Shown in pieces: positions 38,788-48,202 of a stretch of 64,000 nucleotides of DNA. The stretch spans positions 1 to 64,000 of the forward strand of contig SUTQ01000007.1 of assembly GCA_015062805.1 (NCBI GenBank). The letters are read 5' to 3'. The notes below the pieces were generated by a model. That model was not told the origin of the DNA. It ran no database searches and saw nothing but the letters and a program-made list of their open reading frames with translations. Source of the stretch: Methanosphaera stadtmanae (GTDB taxonomy: Archaea > Methanobacteriota > Methanobacteria > Methanobacteriales > Methanobacteriaceae). Each line of letters begins with the position of its first letter. Position 1 is the first letter of the stretch. Position numbers and translations under genes: made by a program.

Positions 38788-39084
38788 ATGGATATAGAAA
38801 GAGGGATACGTGTAGCCGTAGACACTGGTAAGGTTATATTAGGATCCAATAAATCAATCCAAGCAATTAAACTTGGAAATGGAGAATTAGTTGTAATGGC
38901 AGCAAATGCTCCAAAAAATTTAAAAGAGGATGTTGAAGTTTATTCAAAATTATCCGAAATGCCAGTATATGTATTTGATGGTTCAAGTGTAGACTTAGGT
39001 TCTATCTGTGGTAAACCTTTCACAGTATCAGTTCTAGTCGTACAAGAACCTGGAGACTCTAATATATTAGAGCTTAAGGAGTAA
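38788..39084 (+). CDS. rpl30e: Ribosomal protein L30e
   Basis: This 98-residue protein of the L7Ae/L30e fold has VILGSNKSIQAIKLGNGELVV and PVYVFDGSSVDLGSICGKPF. It is located, as in most Euryarchaeota, between rpoA'' and nusA. AGGAGG precedes the ATG. Confidence 0.94.
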   Translation: MDIERGIRVAVDTGKVILGSNKSIQAIKLGNGELVVMAANAPKNLKEDVEVYSKLSEMPVYVFDGSSVDLGSICGKPFTVSVLVVQEPGDSNILELKE

Positions 39085-39093
39085 ATAGATACT

Positions 39094-39525
39094 ATGTCCG
39101 TCAAACTCACAATTAATGAAATCAGATATATAAGTTTGTTTGAAACAATAACAAACGCCACAGTCAAAGACTGCATTGTTGATGACGAACATAATAAGGT
39201 AACTTTTTTGGTAAAAAAAGGAGATATGGGATTAGCAATAGGAAAGCGTGGAAGTACTATTGGTAAGATGCAAAAATCAGTCGATAAGAGTGTTGAAATT
39301 ATTGAACATTCCGACGATCCCGGCGAATTTATAAAAAATTTATTATCTTCATCTAAAATAAATTCAATTGAATTTTCAACTGATGAGAATGGTAATAAAA
39401 TCGCCACCTTGGATGTCGACTCAAAGGATAAACGTAATGCTATTGGAAAAAATGGTCATAATATCCAGCGAGCTAGACAATTTGCTAAAAGACAATTTGA
39501 AATTAGTAATATTATCATAAAATAA
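39094..39525 (+). CDS. nusA: NusA-like transcription factor (KH domains)
   Basis: This 143-residue archaeal NusA consists of two KH domains only. GLAIGKRGSTIGKMQK and NAIGKNGHNIQRARQFAKRQ are the two GxxG loops that bind single-stranded RNA. The bacterial N-terminal polymerase-binding and S1 domains are absent, as usual. It is linked to L30e by nine bases. Confidence 0.93.
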   Translation: MSVKLTINEIRYISLFETITNATVKDCIVDDEHNKVTFLVKKGDMGLAIGKRGSTIGKMQKSVDKSVEIIEHSDDPGEFIKNLLSSSKINSIEFSTDENGNKIATLDVDSKDKRNAIGKNGHNIQRARQFAKRQFEISNIIIK

Positions 39526-39661
39526 CCATATTTATGATTAACATTTGGGATTAACAAAATAGTGATATTTTATATCCTAAATTCTTTAAAAAACTCAGTT
39601 AATACTACAAACTATAATGATAAGTATGTGAATTATTTCACGTAAAATATGTAATATTAAA

Positions 39662-39709
39662 CAGGTACTGTAAGTCATATTATTCATCGTATGATAGCTA
39701 CATGTACTG
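39662..39709 (+). promoter_or_regulatory. Nested hairpin in the gap before rps12
   Basis: CAGGTAC (39662-39668) can pair with GTACTG (39704-39709) around an inner hairpin TCATA (39675-39679)/TATGA (39690-39694). The whole lies about 50 bases before the TTG start of rps12 in an otherwise empty 230-base gap. It could be a leader RNA structure or an operator. Confidence 0.35.
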
Positions 39710-39758
39710 ATTAAAAAACTTAGAATAGCTTAAATATAAGTATAATGGAGGAATAAAT

Positions 39759-40184
39759 TTGCCAGGATTATTCGCAGCAAAAAAATTAAAAGATAACAGA
39801 CAAAATTTCCGATGGAAAGACACTCAATACAAACGTAAAACTCTTAGATTAGATATTAAGGCAGATCCACTAGAAGGATCACCTCAAGCAAGAGGAATTG
39901 TAATTGAGAAAGTAGGTATTGAAGCAAAACAGCCTAACTCTGCAATCAGAAAATGTGTAAGAGTTCAATTAATTAAAAACGGTAAACAAATTACTGCATT
40001 TGCACCAGGAGATGGAGCAATCGGTTTCATCGATGAACACGATGAAGTAATGATTGAAGGAATCGGAGGACCATCAGGTAGGTCTATGGGTGATATTCCT
40101 GGAGTAAGATGGAAAGTTACAAAAGTAAACAACGTAGCTTTATCCGAAATGGTAAGTGGAAAAATTGAAAAACCAGTAAGGTAA
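39759..40184 (+). CDS. rps12: Ribosomal protein S12
   Basis: This 141-residue decoding-site protein starts at TTG behind [26 protein letters not shown] and the [18 protein letters not shown] region are the archaeal/eukaryal S23 form of the family. It is the first gene of the str group. Confidence 0.95.
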   Translation: MPGLFAAKKLKDNRQNFRWKDTQYKRKTLRLDIKADPLEGSPQARGIVIEKVGIEAKQPNSAIRKCVRVQLIKNGKQITAFAPGDGAIGFIDEHDEVMIEGIGGPSGRSMGDIPGVRWKVTKVNNVALSEMVSGKIEKPVR

Positions 40185-40213
40185 GTAATTTATTTCAAAG
40201 GAGATTTAATTAA

Positions 40214-40777
40214 ATGAGCTTCAAATTATTCGACAAATGGGATGTAACAGAAGTTACAGTAGAAGATATGGGATTACAAAACTACGTATGCTTAGATGAA
40301 ATTGTTGTACCACACACAATGGGTCGTCATGTAAAAAGACAATTCGCAAAATCTAAAGTATCTATCGTAGAAAGACTCATGAACAAAATTATGAGAACAG
40401 AAAGAAACAGTGGTAAAAAGAATAAAGCATACTCTATTGTGGAAGATGCTTTAGAAATAATCAACAAAAAAACAAACGAAAACCCTGTACAAGTTTTAGT
40501 AAAAGCTGTAGAAAACACAGCACCTAGAGAAGAAACTACACGTATTAAATACGGTGGTATAGGTTACCAAATTGCTGTAGATATTGCTCCACAAAGAAGA
40601 GTAGACCTTTCATTAGGATTCTTAACACAAGGTGCAATGCAATCAGCATTCAAAAACACAAAATCAGCAGCACAATGTTTAGCTGATGAAATATTATTAG
40701 CAGCTGACGAAGATTCTAGAAGTTACGCTCTACAGAAAAAAGAAGAAAAAGAAAGAGTAGCAAGATCCGCACACTAG
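40214..40777 (+). CDS. rps7: Ribosomal protein S7
   Basis: This 187-residue protein of the small-subunit head has GRHVKRQFAKSKVSIVERLMNKIM, PVQVLVKAVENTAPREETT and SFxNTKSAAQCLADEI-like ends of the archaeal family. GGAGAT precedes the ATG. A hairpin with T-rich tail overlaps its 3' end. Confidence 0.96.
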   Translation: MSFKLFDKWDVTEVTVEDMGLQNYVCLDEIVVPHTMGRHVKRQFAKSKVSIVERLMNKIMRTERNSGKKNKAYSIVEDALEIINKKTNENPVQVLVKAVENTAPREETTRIKYGGIGYQIAVDIAPQRRVDLSLGFLTQGAMQSAFKNTKSAAQCLADEILLAADEDSRSYALQKKEEKERVARSAH

Positions 40778-40800
40778 ATTTTCTACAAAATCTTTCTTTA
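40776..40800 (+). terminator. Hairpin after rps7
   Basis: AGATTTT (40776-40782) pairs with AAAATCT (40787-40793) across CTAC, followed by TTCTTTA. It is a weak-to-moderate terminator or attenuator before EF-2. Confidence 0.5.
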
Positions 40801-40882
40801 AATCTTTTAAATATTTCAACATAAAAATTTAAAATTTAACAATTAATTAAAAAAATATTATTATAACATTTAGGTGATTTAT

Positions 40883-43075
40883 TTGAGTCGAAGAGATCAA
40901 ATGGTAGATAGAATCAAAAAGTTAATGTATGAACCAGATTATATCAGAAATATTGGTATTGTAGCACACATCGACCACGGAAAAACAACATTATCCGATA
41001 ACCTTTTAGCAGGTGCTGGAATGATTTCCGCTGATTTAGCTGGTGATCAAAGACTCTTAGATTTCGATGAACAGGAACAAGAAAGAGGAATTACTATTGA
41101 TGCAGCAAACGTATCAATGGTTCACACTTATGATGATGATGAATACCTTATTAACCTTATCGATACACCAGGACACGTTGACTTTGGTGGAGACGTAACA
41201 CGTGCAATGAGAGCAGTAGATGGTGCTGTAGTAGTTGTATGTGCAGTAGAAGGTATTATGCCTCAAACAGAAACAGTACTCAGACAAGCATTAAAAGAAA
41301 ATGTTAAACCAGTACTTTTCATTAACAAAGTAGACAGACTTATCAACGAATTAAAACTTGATGATACTGAATTACAAAACAGATTCATTAAAATCATTGC
41401 TGGTGTTAACAAACTCATTAAAAACATGGCACCAGAACAATTCAAAGATGATTGGCAAGTAAGAATCGAAGATGGTTCTGTAGCATTCGGTTCAGCATAT
41501 CACAACTGGGGTATTAACGTACCACACATGTTAAAAACCAACATTACTTTCAAAGATATTATTGCTTACTGTAATGAAGATAACCAAAAAGAATTAGCTC
41601 AAAAAATTAAAATTGAAGATGTTATCTTAGGTATGGTAGTAGAACACTTACCAAGTCCAAAAGTTGCACAAGCATACAGAATTCCTAAAGTATGGTCTGG
41701 AGATATCGAAAGTGTTGAAGGTCAAGGTATGATAAACACTGATTCAACCAGTCCATTAGCAGTAATGGTTACTGATGTAAGTATCGATAAACACGCAGGT
41801 GAAATTGCAACCGGTCGTGTATATGGTGGTTCAATTGAAAAAGGTTCTGAAATATTCTTCGTAGGTTCAATGAGTAAAGCAAGAACCCAACAAGTAGGAG
41901 TATATATGGGTCCTGAAAGAATCAACACTGATGCAGTTCCAGCAGGAAACATAGTAGCTATTACCGGAGCAAGAGGGGCAGTTGCTGGGGAAACCATCAC
42001 AGATGCAGATCACAACATTGCACCATTCGAAAGTTTAGAACACATTTCTGAACCAGTAGTAACCGTTGCAGTAGAAGCTAAAAACACAAAAGATTTACCA
42101 AAACTTATCGAAGTATTAAGACAAGTTGGTAAAGAAGATCCTACCATCAGAGTAGAAATTAACGAAGAAACCGGTGAACACTTATTAGCTGGTATGGGTG
42201 AATTACACTTAGAAGTTATGATTTACAGAATTAACGATAAAGGTGTAGAAGTAGAAACTTCAGAACCTATTGTAGTATACAGAGAAACTATTGCCGGAAC
42301 TTCAACTAACGTTGAAGGTAAATCACCTAACAAACACAACAGATTCTACATTGATATGGAACCATTATCCGATGAATTAATGAATGCTATTAATGAAGGA
42401 GAAATTAAAGAAGGAAGAGTTAAAGGTAAAGAAGAAGCTAAAGTATTCCAAGATGCTGGTATGGATAAAGACGATGCAAAACGTGTATGGGATGTATACA
42501 AAAACTGTATATTCGTAAACCAAACTCGTGGTATCCAATACTTAGCAGAAATCAAAGAGTTATTACTTGAAGGTTTCGAATCAGCTTTAGAAAGTGGACC
42601 TTTAGCAAACGAAAAAGCAATGGGAATCAGAATAAACCTCATGGATGCAAAACTCCACGAAGATGCAGTACACAGAGGACCTGCACAGATATTACCTGCT
42701 ATCAGAAAAGCAGTATACGGTGCTATGATGTTAGCTCAACCAACATTAATGGAACCTATGCAAAAAGTATTCATCAGTGTACCTCAAGATTACATGGGTG
42801 CAGCAACTCGTGAAGTACAAAACAGAAGAGGACAAATTGTAGAAATGGGTCAAGAAGGAGATATGGCAACCATTGAATCCAAAGTACCAGTAGCAGAAAT
42901 GTTCGGATTTGCAGGAGATATTCGTTCAGCTGCAGAAGGACGTTGTATCTGGTCAACTGAAAACTCTGGTTTCGAAAGAATCCCTAGAGAATTACAAAAC
43001 CCAATTGTAAAAGAAATACGTGAAAGAAAAGGATTAAGTCCAGAACCATATGGACCTGATCACTATTTAGGATAA
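40883..43075 (+). CDS. fusA: Translation elongation factor 2
   Basis: This 730-residue ribosomal translocase has the GTPase motif AHIDHGKTT (residues 28-36), [10 protein letters not shown] and NKVDRL. In domain [11 protein letters not shown] carries the histidine that becomes diphthamide in archaea and eukaryotes. I start it at TTG 40883, because GGTGAT stands four bases upstream and homologues begin MSRR; the GTG nine bases earlier is part of that ribosome site. A terminator hairpin follows at once. Confidence 0.97.
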   Translation: MSRRDQMVDRIKKLMYEPDYIRNIGIVAHIDHGKTTLSDNLLAGAGMISADLAGDQRLLDFDEQEQERGITIDAANVSMVHTYDDDEYLINLIDTPGHVDFGGDVTRAMRAVDGAVVVVCAVEGIMPQTETVLRQALKENVKPVLFINKVDRLINELKLDDTELQNRFIKIIAGVNKLIKNMAPEQFKDDWQVRIEDGSVAFGSAYHNWGINVPHMLKTNITFKDIIAYCNEDNQKELAQKIKIEDVILGMVVEHLPSPKVAQAYRIPKVWSGDIESVEGQGMINTDSTSPLAVMVTDVSIDKHAGEIATGRVYGGSIEKGSEIFFVGSMSKARTQQVGVYMGPERINTDAVPAGNIVAITGARGAVAGETITDADHNIAPFESLEHISEPVVTVAVEAKNTKDLPKLIEVLRQVGKEDPTIRVEINEETGEHLLAGMGELHLEVMIYRINDKGVEVETSEPIVVYRETIAGTSTNVEGKSPNKHNRFYIDMEPLSDELMNAINEGEIKEGRVKGKEEAKVFQDAGMDKDDAKRVWDVYKNCIFVNQTRGIQYLAEIKELLLEGFESALESGPLANEKAMGIRINLMDAKLHEDAVHRGPAQILPAIRKAVYGAMMLAQPTLMEPMQKVFISVPQDYMGAATREVQNRRGQIVEMGQEGDMATIESKVPVAEMFGFAGDIRSAAEGRCIWSTENSGFERIPRELQNPIVKEIRERKGLSPEPYGPDHYLG

Positions 43076-43107
43076 GTATACTTTTCATGTATACTTCTTT
43101 TTTTTTA
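43074..43107 (+). terminator. Terminator of the EF-2 gene
   Basis: AAGTATAC (43074-43081) pairs perfectly with GTATACTT (43089-43096) across TTTTCAT, followed by C and a run of T. It ends the S12-S7-EF-2 transcript and so makes EF-1A a separate unit. Confidence 0.8.
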
Positions 43108-43120
43108 TTAATAAAATATT

Positions 43121-43380
43121 AAAGTATATAAAGGAGAACTAACATATACTTTAATTACTATAATACAATTAACTTGTACTAGATTTCAATATGGAAATTT
43201 AGATTAAATGTAATTAAAGATTATAAGGAGAGATATATTAATTACAAGGGAATATAACTATTCCCTGTTATATTTCTTTGTAGTACTAACTCAGTACAAT
43301 ATATTTCTTTATTACAATGTTAGAGGACGCACTCTAGATAAATATATCTAGCAATCGGCTTGCTAACGCTTATAAATCAC
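43121..43380 (+). promoter_or_regulatory. Structured leader or sRNA region ahead of EF-1A with alternative hairpins
   Basis: AAAGTATAT (43121-43129)/ATATACTTT (43144-43152) is a perfect 9-bp inverted repeat that overlaps a TATA-like box. Downstream, AGGGAATA (43247-43254)/TATTCCCT (43259-43266) competes with AATATAAC (43251-43258)/GTTATATT (43267-43274); only one can form. Then follow GTACT/AGTAC (43283-43297), CTAGATA/TATCTAG (43334-43351), TAGCAA/TTGCTA (43349-43365) and GTTAG/CTAAC (43319-43367), again partly exclusive. A second TATA-like CTTATAAAT is at about 43369. Confidence 0.5.
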
Positions 43381-43450
43381 ACTATTAAAAAAATAGTACT
43401 TGATTTATAGATTATATTCAAATACATGTTTTATATATGGAGGAAATATA

Positions 43451-44692
43451 ATGGCAAAAGATAAAACTCACATGAACTTAGCAGTAATTGGTCACGTAGA
43501 CCACGGAAAATCAACATTAGTAGGACACCTTTTATTATTATCAGGTGCAATTGCAGAACAGCAATTAGATGAAGGAGAAGACAAATTCAGATTTGTTATG
43601 GACAAACTCGGAGAAGAAAGAGAAAGAGGAGTAACCATCGACCTCGCTCACGAAAAATTCGAAACCAAAAAATACGAATACACTGTAGTAGATTGTCCAG
43701 GTCACCGTGACTTCGTTAAAAACATGATTACAGGTGCTTCACAAGCAGACGCAGCTGTATTAGTTGTTGCAGCAAACGACGGTGTAATGCCACAAACAAA
43801 AGAACACATCTTTTTATCCAGAACATTAGGTATCAACCAAATTATCGTTGGTATTAACAAAATGGATTTAGTAGATTACTCCGAAGACAAATACAACGAA
43901 CTCAAAGAAGAAGTTGGAAACTTAATCAAAACCATCGGATTCAACCCTAAAGATGTACCTTTCATCCCATTATCTGCATTTGAAGGAGATAACATCACTG
44001 AAAAATCAGCAAACACTCCATGGTACAAAGGTAACACTTTAATTGAAGAATTAGATTTATTCAAAGAACCAGATAAACCAATCGACTTACCTTTAAGATT
44101 ACCTATTCAAGATGTATACTCCATTACTGGTGTAGGTACAGTACCTGTAGGAAGAGTAGAAACTGGTATCTTAAAAACTGCAGAAACTATTGCATTTGAA
44201 CCAGCAGGTGTAACCGGAGAAGTTAAATCTATCGAAATGCACCATGAAGTATTACCAACCGCAGAACCTGGGGACAACGTTGGATTCAACGTAAGAGGTG
44301 TAGGTAAAAATGATATTAAACGTGGAGACGTAGCTGGTACAACCCAAAACCCACCTAGTGTAGCAAAAGAATTCAAAGCACAAATTGTTGTATTACAACA
44401 CCCTGGTGTTATCACAGTTGGTTACACACCTGTATTCCACGCACACACATCACAAGTTGCATGTACTTTCTTATCCTTAGATGCAAAATTAGATCCAGCA
44501 ACTGGTCAACCTAAAGAAGAAAACCCTGACTTCCTTAAAACAGGGGATGCAGCTTACGTAACAATTAAACCTACAAAACCTATGGTTATCGAAAAAATTA
44601 AAGAAATCCCTCACATGGGAAGATTCGCTATCCGTGATATGGGTCAAACCGTAGCAGCTGGTATGTGTATCGACATTACCGACGCAAAATAA
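43451..44692 (+). CDS. tuf: Translation elongation factor 1A
   Basis: This 413-residue factor delivers aminoacyl-tRNA. It has GHVDHGKST near the N-terminus, [15 protein letters not shown] and NKMDLV for GTP binding, and the beta-barrel domains II and III. The ATG at 43451 follows GGAGGAAA and gives [14 protein letters not shown]; an upstream in-frame ATG at 43400 precedes the ribosome site and is not used. It has its own promoter region behind the EF-2 terminator. Confidence 0.97.
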   Translation: MAKDKTHMNLAVIGHVDHGKSTLVGHLLLLSGAIAEQQLDEGEDKFRFVMDKLGEERERGVTIDLAHEKFETKKYEYTVVDCPGHRDFVKNMITGASQADAAVLVVAANDGVMPQTKEHIFLSRTLGINQIIVGINKMDLVDYSEDKYNELKEEVGNLIKTIGFNPKDVPFIPLSAFEGDNITEKSANTPWYKGNTLIEELDLFKEPDKPIDLPLRLPIQDVYSITGVGTVPVGRVETGILKTAETIAFEPAGVTGEVKSIEMHHEVLPTAEPGDNVGFNVRGVGKNDIKRGDVAGTTQNPPSVAKEFKAQIVVLQHPGVITVGYTPVFHAHTSQVACTFLSLDAKLDPATGQPKEENPDFLKTGDAAYVTIKPTKPMVIEKIKEIPHMGRFAIRDMGQTVAAGMCIDITDAK

Positions 44693-44724
44693 GTAAATAA
44701 TAATTTACTTATTACATTTTTTTT

Positions 44725-44812
44725 ATCGACCCATATTAACTAATTTTATCAATGTTATTCAAATTACATACTTAAGTCATGTGATATTTGAATATATAGT
44801 TATTTGGTCGAT
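44725..44812 (+). promoter_or_regulatory. Nested inverted repeats ahead of rps10
   Basis: ATCGACC (44725-44731) and GGTCGAT (44806-44812) enclose an inner pair TTCAAAT (44758-44764)/ATTTGAA (44786-44792). That pair in turn encloses ACAT/ATGT around the palindrome ACTTAAGT. The block fills most of the gap between tuf and rps10. Its 3' arm ends 28 bases before the rps10 ATG. Confidence 0.4.
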
Positions 44813-44839
44813 TTTAGATTATTTATAGGGAGATTTTTA

Positions 44840-45148
44840 ATGAATAAAGCTAGAATCAAATTAACTGGTACTGACCCAGAAAAAATTGCTGATGTTTGTA
44901 ATCAACTTAAAAAAATAGCAGAAAGAACTGGTGTCGATTTATCAGGTCCTATTCCTTTACCTACTAAAAAATTAGTTGTACCAACCAGAAAAAGTCCTGA
45001 TGGTGAAGGTAAAGCAACATGGGAAAAATGGGAGTTAAGAATTCACAAACGTCTTGTAGGTATTGAAGCTGATGAAAGAGCTATGAGACAAGTAATGAAA
45101 GTTAACGTTCCTGATAACGTAAGTATCGAAATAGAACTTAAAACATAA
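44840..45148 (+). CDS. rps10: Ribosomal protein S10
   Basis: This 102-residue protein starts at the ATG at 44840 behind [27 protein letters not shown] and [22 protein letters not shown] are the archaeal S20-type family; [20 protein letters not shown] follows. It closes the str-type cluster as in other Euryarchaeota. Confidence 0.96.
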   Translation: MNKARIKLTGTDPEKIADVCNQLKKIAERTGVDLSGPIPLPTKKLVVPTRKSPDGEGKATWEKWELRIHKRLVGIEADERAMRQVMKVNVPDNVSIEIELKT

Positions 45149-45225
45149 TTTTATAAGAAAACTATATATGTTATTACTATCTAATATAGTAATAGATTAT
45201 AGTATTTATTTTTTTTAGTTTACTT

Positions 45226-45309
45226 GCCGAGATAGCAAAGCCAGGTAATGCGCCGGACTTGAGATCCGGTGGGCAGTCGCCCGCATGGGTTCGAATCCCA
45301 TTCTCGGCG
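45226..45309 (+). tRNA. tRNA-Ser (TGA)
   Basis: GCCGAGA pairs with TCTCGGC. The loop CTTGAGA between CCGGA and TCCGG gives anticodon TGA. A long variable arm (GGGCAGTCGCCC) identifies a class II tRNA, here serine. 84 bases. Confidence 0.95.
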
Positions 45310-45509
45310 CTATTTTAATTATATTATTTTATTATTTTTAATAGATTTTTTTTCATGTTAGTAACTTCTATCTTTTTTTACAACATTTTGTTTATTTTTT
45401 TTCAAATTTTTATTAATTCTTCCATATTTTATTATTATAGTTATTTTTTTTATCAATTTAATTAATTTAGTATAAAAATTTTTTATTATTTTTAAACATT
45501 ATACATATA

Positions 45510-45518
45510 TTTATATAA
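45510..45518 (+). promoter_or_regulatory. TATA box of the candidate RNA gene
   Basis: TTTATATAA lies about 26 bases before 45541, where the structured sequence begins. That is the expected archaeal spacing from the box centre to the start of transcription. Confidence 0.5.
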
Positions 45519-45540
45519 TATATTGAACAAAGTATAATTT

Positions 45541-45924
45541 GAACAAGATTATTTTGTTCAAACCTATAGAGAATGGGGGTTTGCTTTGTAACTATTGTTA
45601 CATGGAAGCATGTTATATGCATCTCAAGAGTTGATACCTGTGATGATGATATCACCTCGAACCCTTCGAGATCTTAACCCATAGTGGATGGGGGTTTGCT
45701 TTGTAACTATTGTTACATGGAAGCATTTTTATGCATCACAAGGACTTGAGATTAGTACTAAGGGGTGTAAGCTCCTAGAAAACCTGCGGGACGTGGGGGT
45801 TAGCATTTATTTTGAATTATCAATATTTAATTCGTTATATATTGAAAAGGATTATACTTGAAGTACTTTAGTACAGTCCATTAAATGATTGGTAGAATCT
45901 ATTTTGATAGATTTTACCTTTTTT
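45541..45924 (+). ncRNA. Candidate free-standing structured RNA with tandem modules (family unknown)
   Basis: A motif of 24 bases recurs at 45561, 45676 and 45781. Its shared parts are an AACC(C/T) start and a (A/G)TGGGGGTT(T/A)GC end, able to pair as AACCY with GGGTT. Copies one and two continue identically for 39 bases (45573-45611 and 45688-45726). That stretch folds as TGCTT-GTAAC-TATT-GTTAC-...-AAGCA. Next comes GCAT-loop-ATGC, whose loop is GTTAT in copy one and TTTT in copy two, and then a small hairpin (TCAA-GAG-TTGA or CAAG-GA-CTTG). Extra hairpins are CTCGAA/TTCGAG and GTAC/GTAC. A TATA box at 45510 and a strong terminator at 45891 bracket it. I cannot match it to SRP RNA (no helix-8 core), RNase P RNA, or box C/D or H/ACA guides. 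Confidence 0.6.
45891..45924 (+). terminator. Strong terminator of the candidate RNA gene
   Basis: GGTAGAATCTAT (45891-45902) pairs over 12 bp (one G-T) with ATAGATTTTACC (45907-45918) across the loop TTTG, followed by six T. The T-run is on the + strand, so it does not serve the minus-strand aRF1 gene. Confidence 0.8.
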
Positions 45925-45967
45925 ATAAATATTTTAAAAAAAGAATAATTGTTGGAGGTTATTTTTT

Positions 45968-47203
45968 TTATTTAACTTTGTATCTTAATAAGGCGGCAAT
46001 TCCACCGAATGCTTTGTCTAATTGAGTTCCTTCTTCCGTTTCTATTGAAATTACTTCAACATCAGTGTTTACTTCTTCTGCTAATTCAATTAGTTCTTCT
46101 GCTGTTTCTTGTGTTTTAATGATTTTCATTAATTCTCCACATTTAGGGCATTGTTTTTCGGGAGCTTTTTGATGTTGTTTTGTAGTAATTACATCTAGTG
46201 TTCCACATGCTGGACATTCGTATGTTTGTCTGTTTGTTTTCAGATTTTCGGATATGAGTAACGTTTCAACAGCGCCCATTTGGAGGTTTGTTCTTACTTC
46301 GTTTTCTCCGTATGAGGATAATCCACTGTCTGAAATAAGGCCTGATAGGAATTTTCTCATGAATTTCTTTTCTTTCATGATGTCCATTTCTTCTAATGTG
46401 TCTGATGATTCATCAAGCACTTCTCTTATTCCGAAGTCACCAGTGTATGATGTGTCTACTATATTGATTACTTTGTCTTTAATTTCATAGTGAAGGTAAT
46501 CTCCTTCTACAAAATCGTTCTTTGTGTGTCCCGGTCCACCAATCAATACTCCTTTTAGTTCATCTTTTAATGGTAGGAATGCTTCGTCCACATATCTTCC
46601 GATACGTTTTAGGAATTCGTGTGCTGCTAATTCAATTACACGATCGAACCTTCTTTGTGATTGTCCCCCTGCTTTATGTTTTCCAGGCACTCCGCTGGTT
46701 AGTGTTTTAACTATGTCAATTCTTTTTCCTCTTACTGTTGCGATAGTTGCTTCTTTTCTGTCGAGTACTACTGCTCCGTATACTTCCTTGTATTCTATAA
46801 TCTGTTTTAATGGTTCTATGAAGAATTGGCTGTCACAGTGGTATATGTAAGTCTGTACAGTTTCAGGCGGTTCAAATATGTATGTTTCCATTTTTTCGGT
46901 TCCCGGACCTCCTTTTGGAATCATACCTACAAACATTACTAATCCTTTTGGTGGTGCTTGAGGATATAGTTTTGTTCTTTGAATGATTACTTCTATTGCA
47001 GATTGCACGTTTTTTCTTGTGGTTTTACTTTTGATGTTTGAACTTTGTCCTATTTCATCCACCATTTGTTTTCTTACATCACTTATTTGTTTGTCTGGTG
47101 GTATGTATACACTAACTAGTTCTGTTCCTCTTCCTTTTTTATTTTCTAGTTCTTTTAGTGTTTTTTTAACTTCATACATTTCCTTTGATGATATTTCACT
47201 CAT
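45968..47203 (-). CDS. prf1: Peptide chain release factor aRF1
   Basis: This 411-residue protein reads all three stop codons and releases the peptide. Domain 1 has NIKS at 56-59 for stop recognition, and domain 2 has GGQ at 179-181 in [13 protein letters not shown] for peptidyl-tRNA hydrolysis. Domain 3 has a small zinc-type insertion with CPAC ... CPKC, seen in many archaeal aRF1 proteins. It is divergent from pyrH across a 311-base gap. Confidence 0.96.
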   Translation of the reverse strand: MSEISSKEMYEVKKTLKELENKKGRGTELVSVYIPPDKQISDVRKQMVDEIGQSSNIKSKTTRKNVQSAIEVIIQRTKLYPQAPPKGLVMFVGMIPKGGPGTEKMETYIFEPPETVQTYIYHCDSQFFIEPLKQIIEYKEVYGAVVLDRKEATIATVRGKRIDIVKTLTSGVPGKHKAGGQSQRRFDRVIELAAHEFLKRIGRYVDEAFLPLKDELKGVLIGGPGHTKNDFVEGDYLHYEIKDKVINIVDTSYTGDFGIREVLDESSDTLEEMDIMKEKKFMRKFLSGLISDSGLSSYGENEVRTNLQMGAVETLLISENLKTNRQTYECPACGTLDVITTKQHQKAPEKQCPKCGELMKIIKTQETAEELIELAEEVNTDVEVISIETEEGTQLDKAFGGIAALLRYKVK

Positions 47204-47514
47204 ATATAGTCTCCTAGAAATTTTTATGAATATATTATAATGATGATATCGGATTGTTCAACTTTTATAATTCCGATATTTTTTTAATAATTAAATAGTA
47301 TGTTTTTATTTTTGTTTTTCATCTTTTTAGTATTTTGTTGTTGTGTTGCTTTTTATTGGTTGTTGTGTTGATTTTGTGAGGGGTATTCTTATTTGTTTCA
47401 TTTTAATTTCATAGATAATTATAAGAATAATTTCATAGATAAATAGATATTAGTAAAATAATTTTTTTAGAGTTAACTGATTATCTTTTAATCATTTAAT
47501 GGAGAATGTTATTA
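47204..47514. promoter_or_regulatory. Divergent promoter region with two kinds of direct repeat
   Basis: AATTTCATAGATAA occurs twice, at 47405-47418 and 47429-47442, exactly 24 bases apart. GTTGTTGTGTTG occurs at 47337-47348 and 47359-47370, 22 bases apart, inside a G/T-rich stretch. Both could be operator pairs for prf1 or pyrH. No gene is seen. Confidence 0.5.
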
Positions 47515-48186
47515 ATGCGAATAGTTATTACAATAGGTGGATCAATACTTCTTAAAGAGTATGATAATAAGAAATTTGAAGCTTATGCAGAAATTATCAA
47601 AGAAATAAATAAAGAACATGAAATATTCATTGTTGTTGGTGGTGGGCGTCCAGCTCGTGAGTATATTGGTGTTGTAAGGGACATGGGTGAAAGTGAGTCT
47701 ATTTGTGATGAAATCGGAATTCAGGTTACAAGAATCAATGCACGTCTTTTACAATTAGCTCTTAAAGATTGTTCTTATCCAGCAATTCCTGAAAATTTCC
47801 AGCAAGCACTTGAGTTTTCTGCTACGGGTAAGATAGTTATTATGGGTGGTACTGAACCAGCTCATAGTACTGATGCTGTTGGTAGTATTTTGGCAGAATA
47901 TGTTGGTGCAGATTTGGTAATTAACGCAACTAGTGTGGATGGATTATATGATAAGGATCCAAATAAATTTGATGATGCAGTAATGTTTACTGAGGTAACT
48001 ACTTCTAAGTTGTTGGAAATAGTTTCAGGGAATGAAACTAAGGCTGGTACTTATGAGTTCATTGATAAGACGGCTATAGAAATTATTAAACGTTCAGCTA
48101 TTAAAACTGTCATAGTCAATGGTAATAATCCTGAAAATGTTCGAACTGCAATTACAGAACCTATTGGTACATTAATAACTAATTAA
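47515..48186 (+). CDS. pyrH: UMP kinase
   Basis: This enzyme phosphorylates UMP to UDP. The 223 residues are of the amino-acid-kinase fold, archaeal type. [43 protein letters not shown] and [16 protein letters not shown] are typical. The ATG at 47515 is preferred, since GGAGA stands nine bases before it; an ATG three codons upstream abuts that site. The DUF2116 gene follows by 16 bases. Confidence 0.94.
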   Translation: MRIVITIGGSILLKEYDNKKFEAYAEIIKEINKEHEIFIVVGGGRPAREYIGVVRDMGESESICDEIGIQVTRINARLLQLALKDCSYPAIPENFQQALEFSATGKIVIMGGTEPAHSTDAVGSILAEYVGADLVINATSVDGLYDKDPNKFDDAVMFTEVTTSKLLEIVSGNETKAGTYEFIDKTAIEIIKRSAIKTVIVNGNNPENVRTAITEPIGTLITN

Positions 48187-48202
48187 TTATGGAGGATACT
48201 TT

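Noticed and set aside
45573-45866. Two small open frames starting ATGGGGGTTTGC (45573, 34 codons; 45688, 58-59 codons) that share the start MGVCFVTIVTWKH
   Set aside because: The one-base length change between the copies keeps a hairpin stem but shifts frame, there is no ribosome site, and the identical part is palindromic. A structured RNA explains it better.
45541-45924. Structured region taken as SRP (7S) RNA or RNase P RNA
   Set aside because: No GGAA-type helix-8 core of SRP RNA and no P4 consensus of RNase P RNA was found by eye on either strand.
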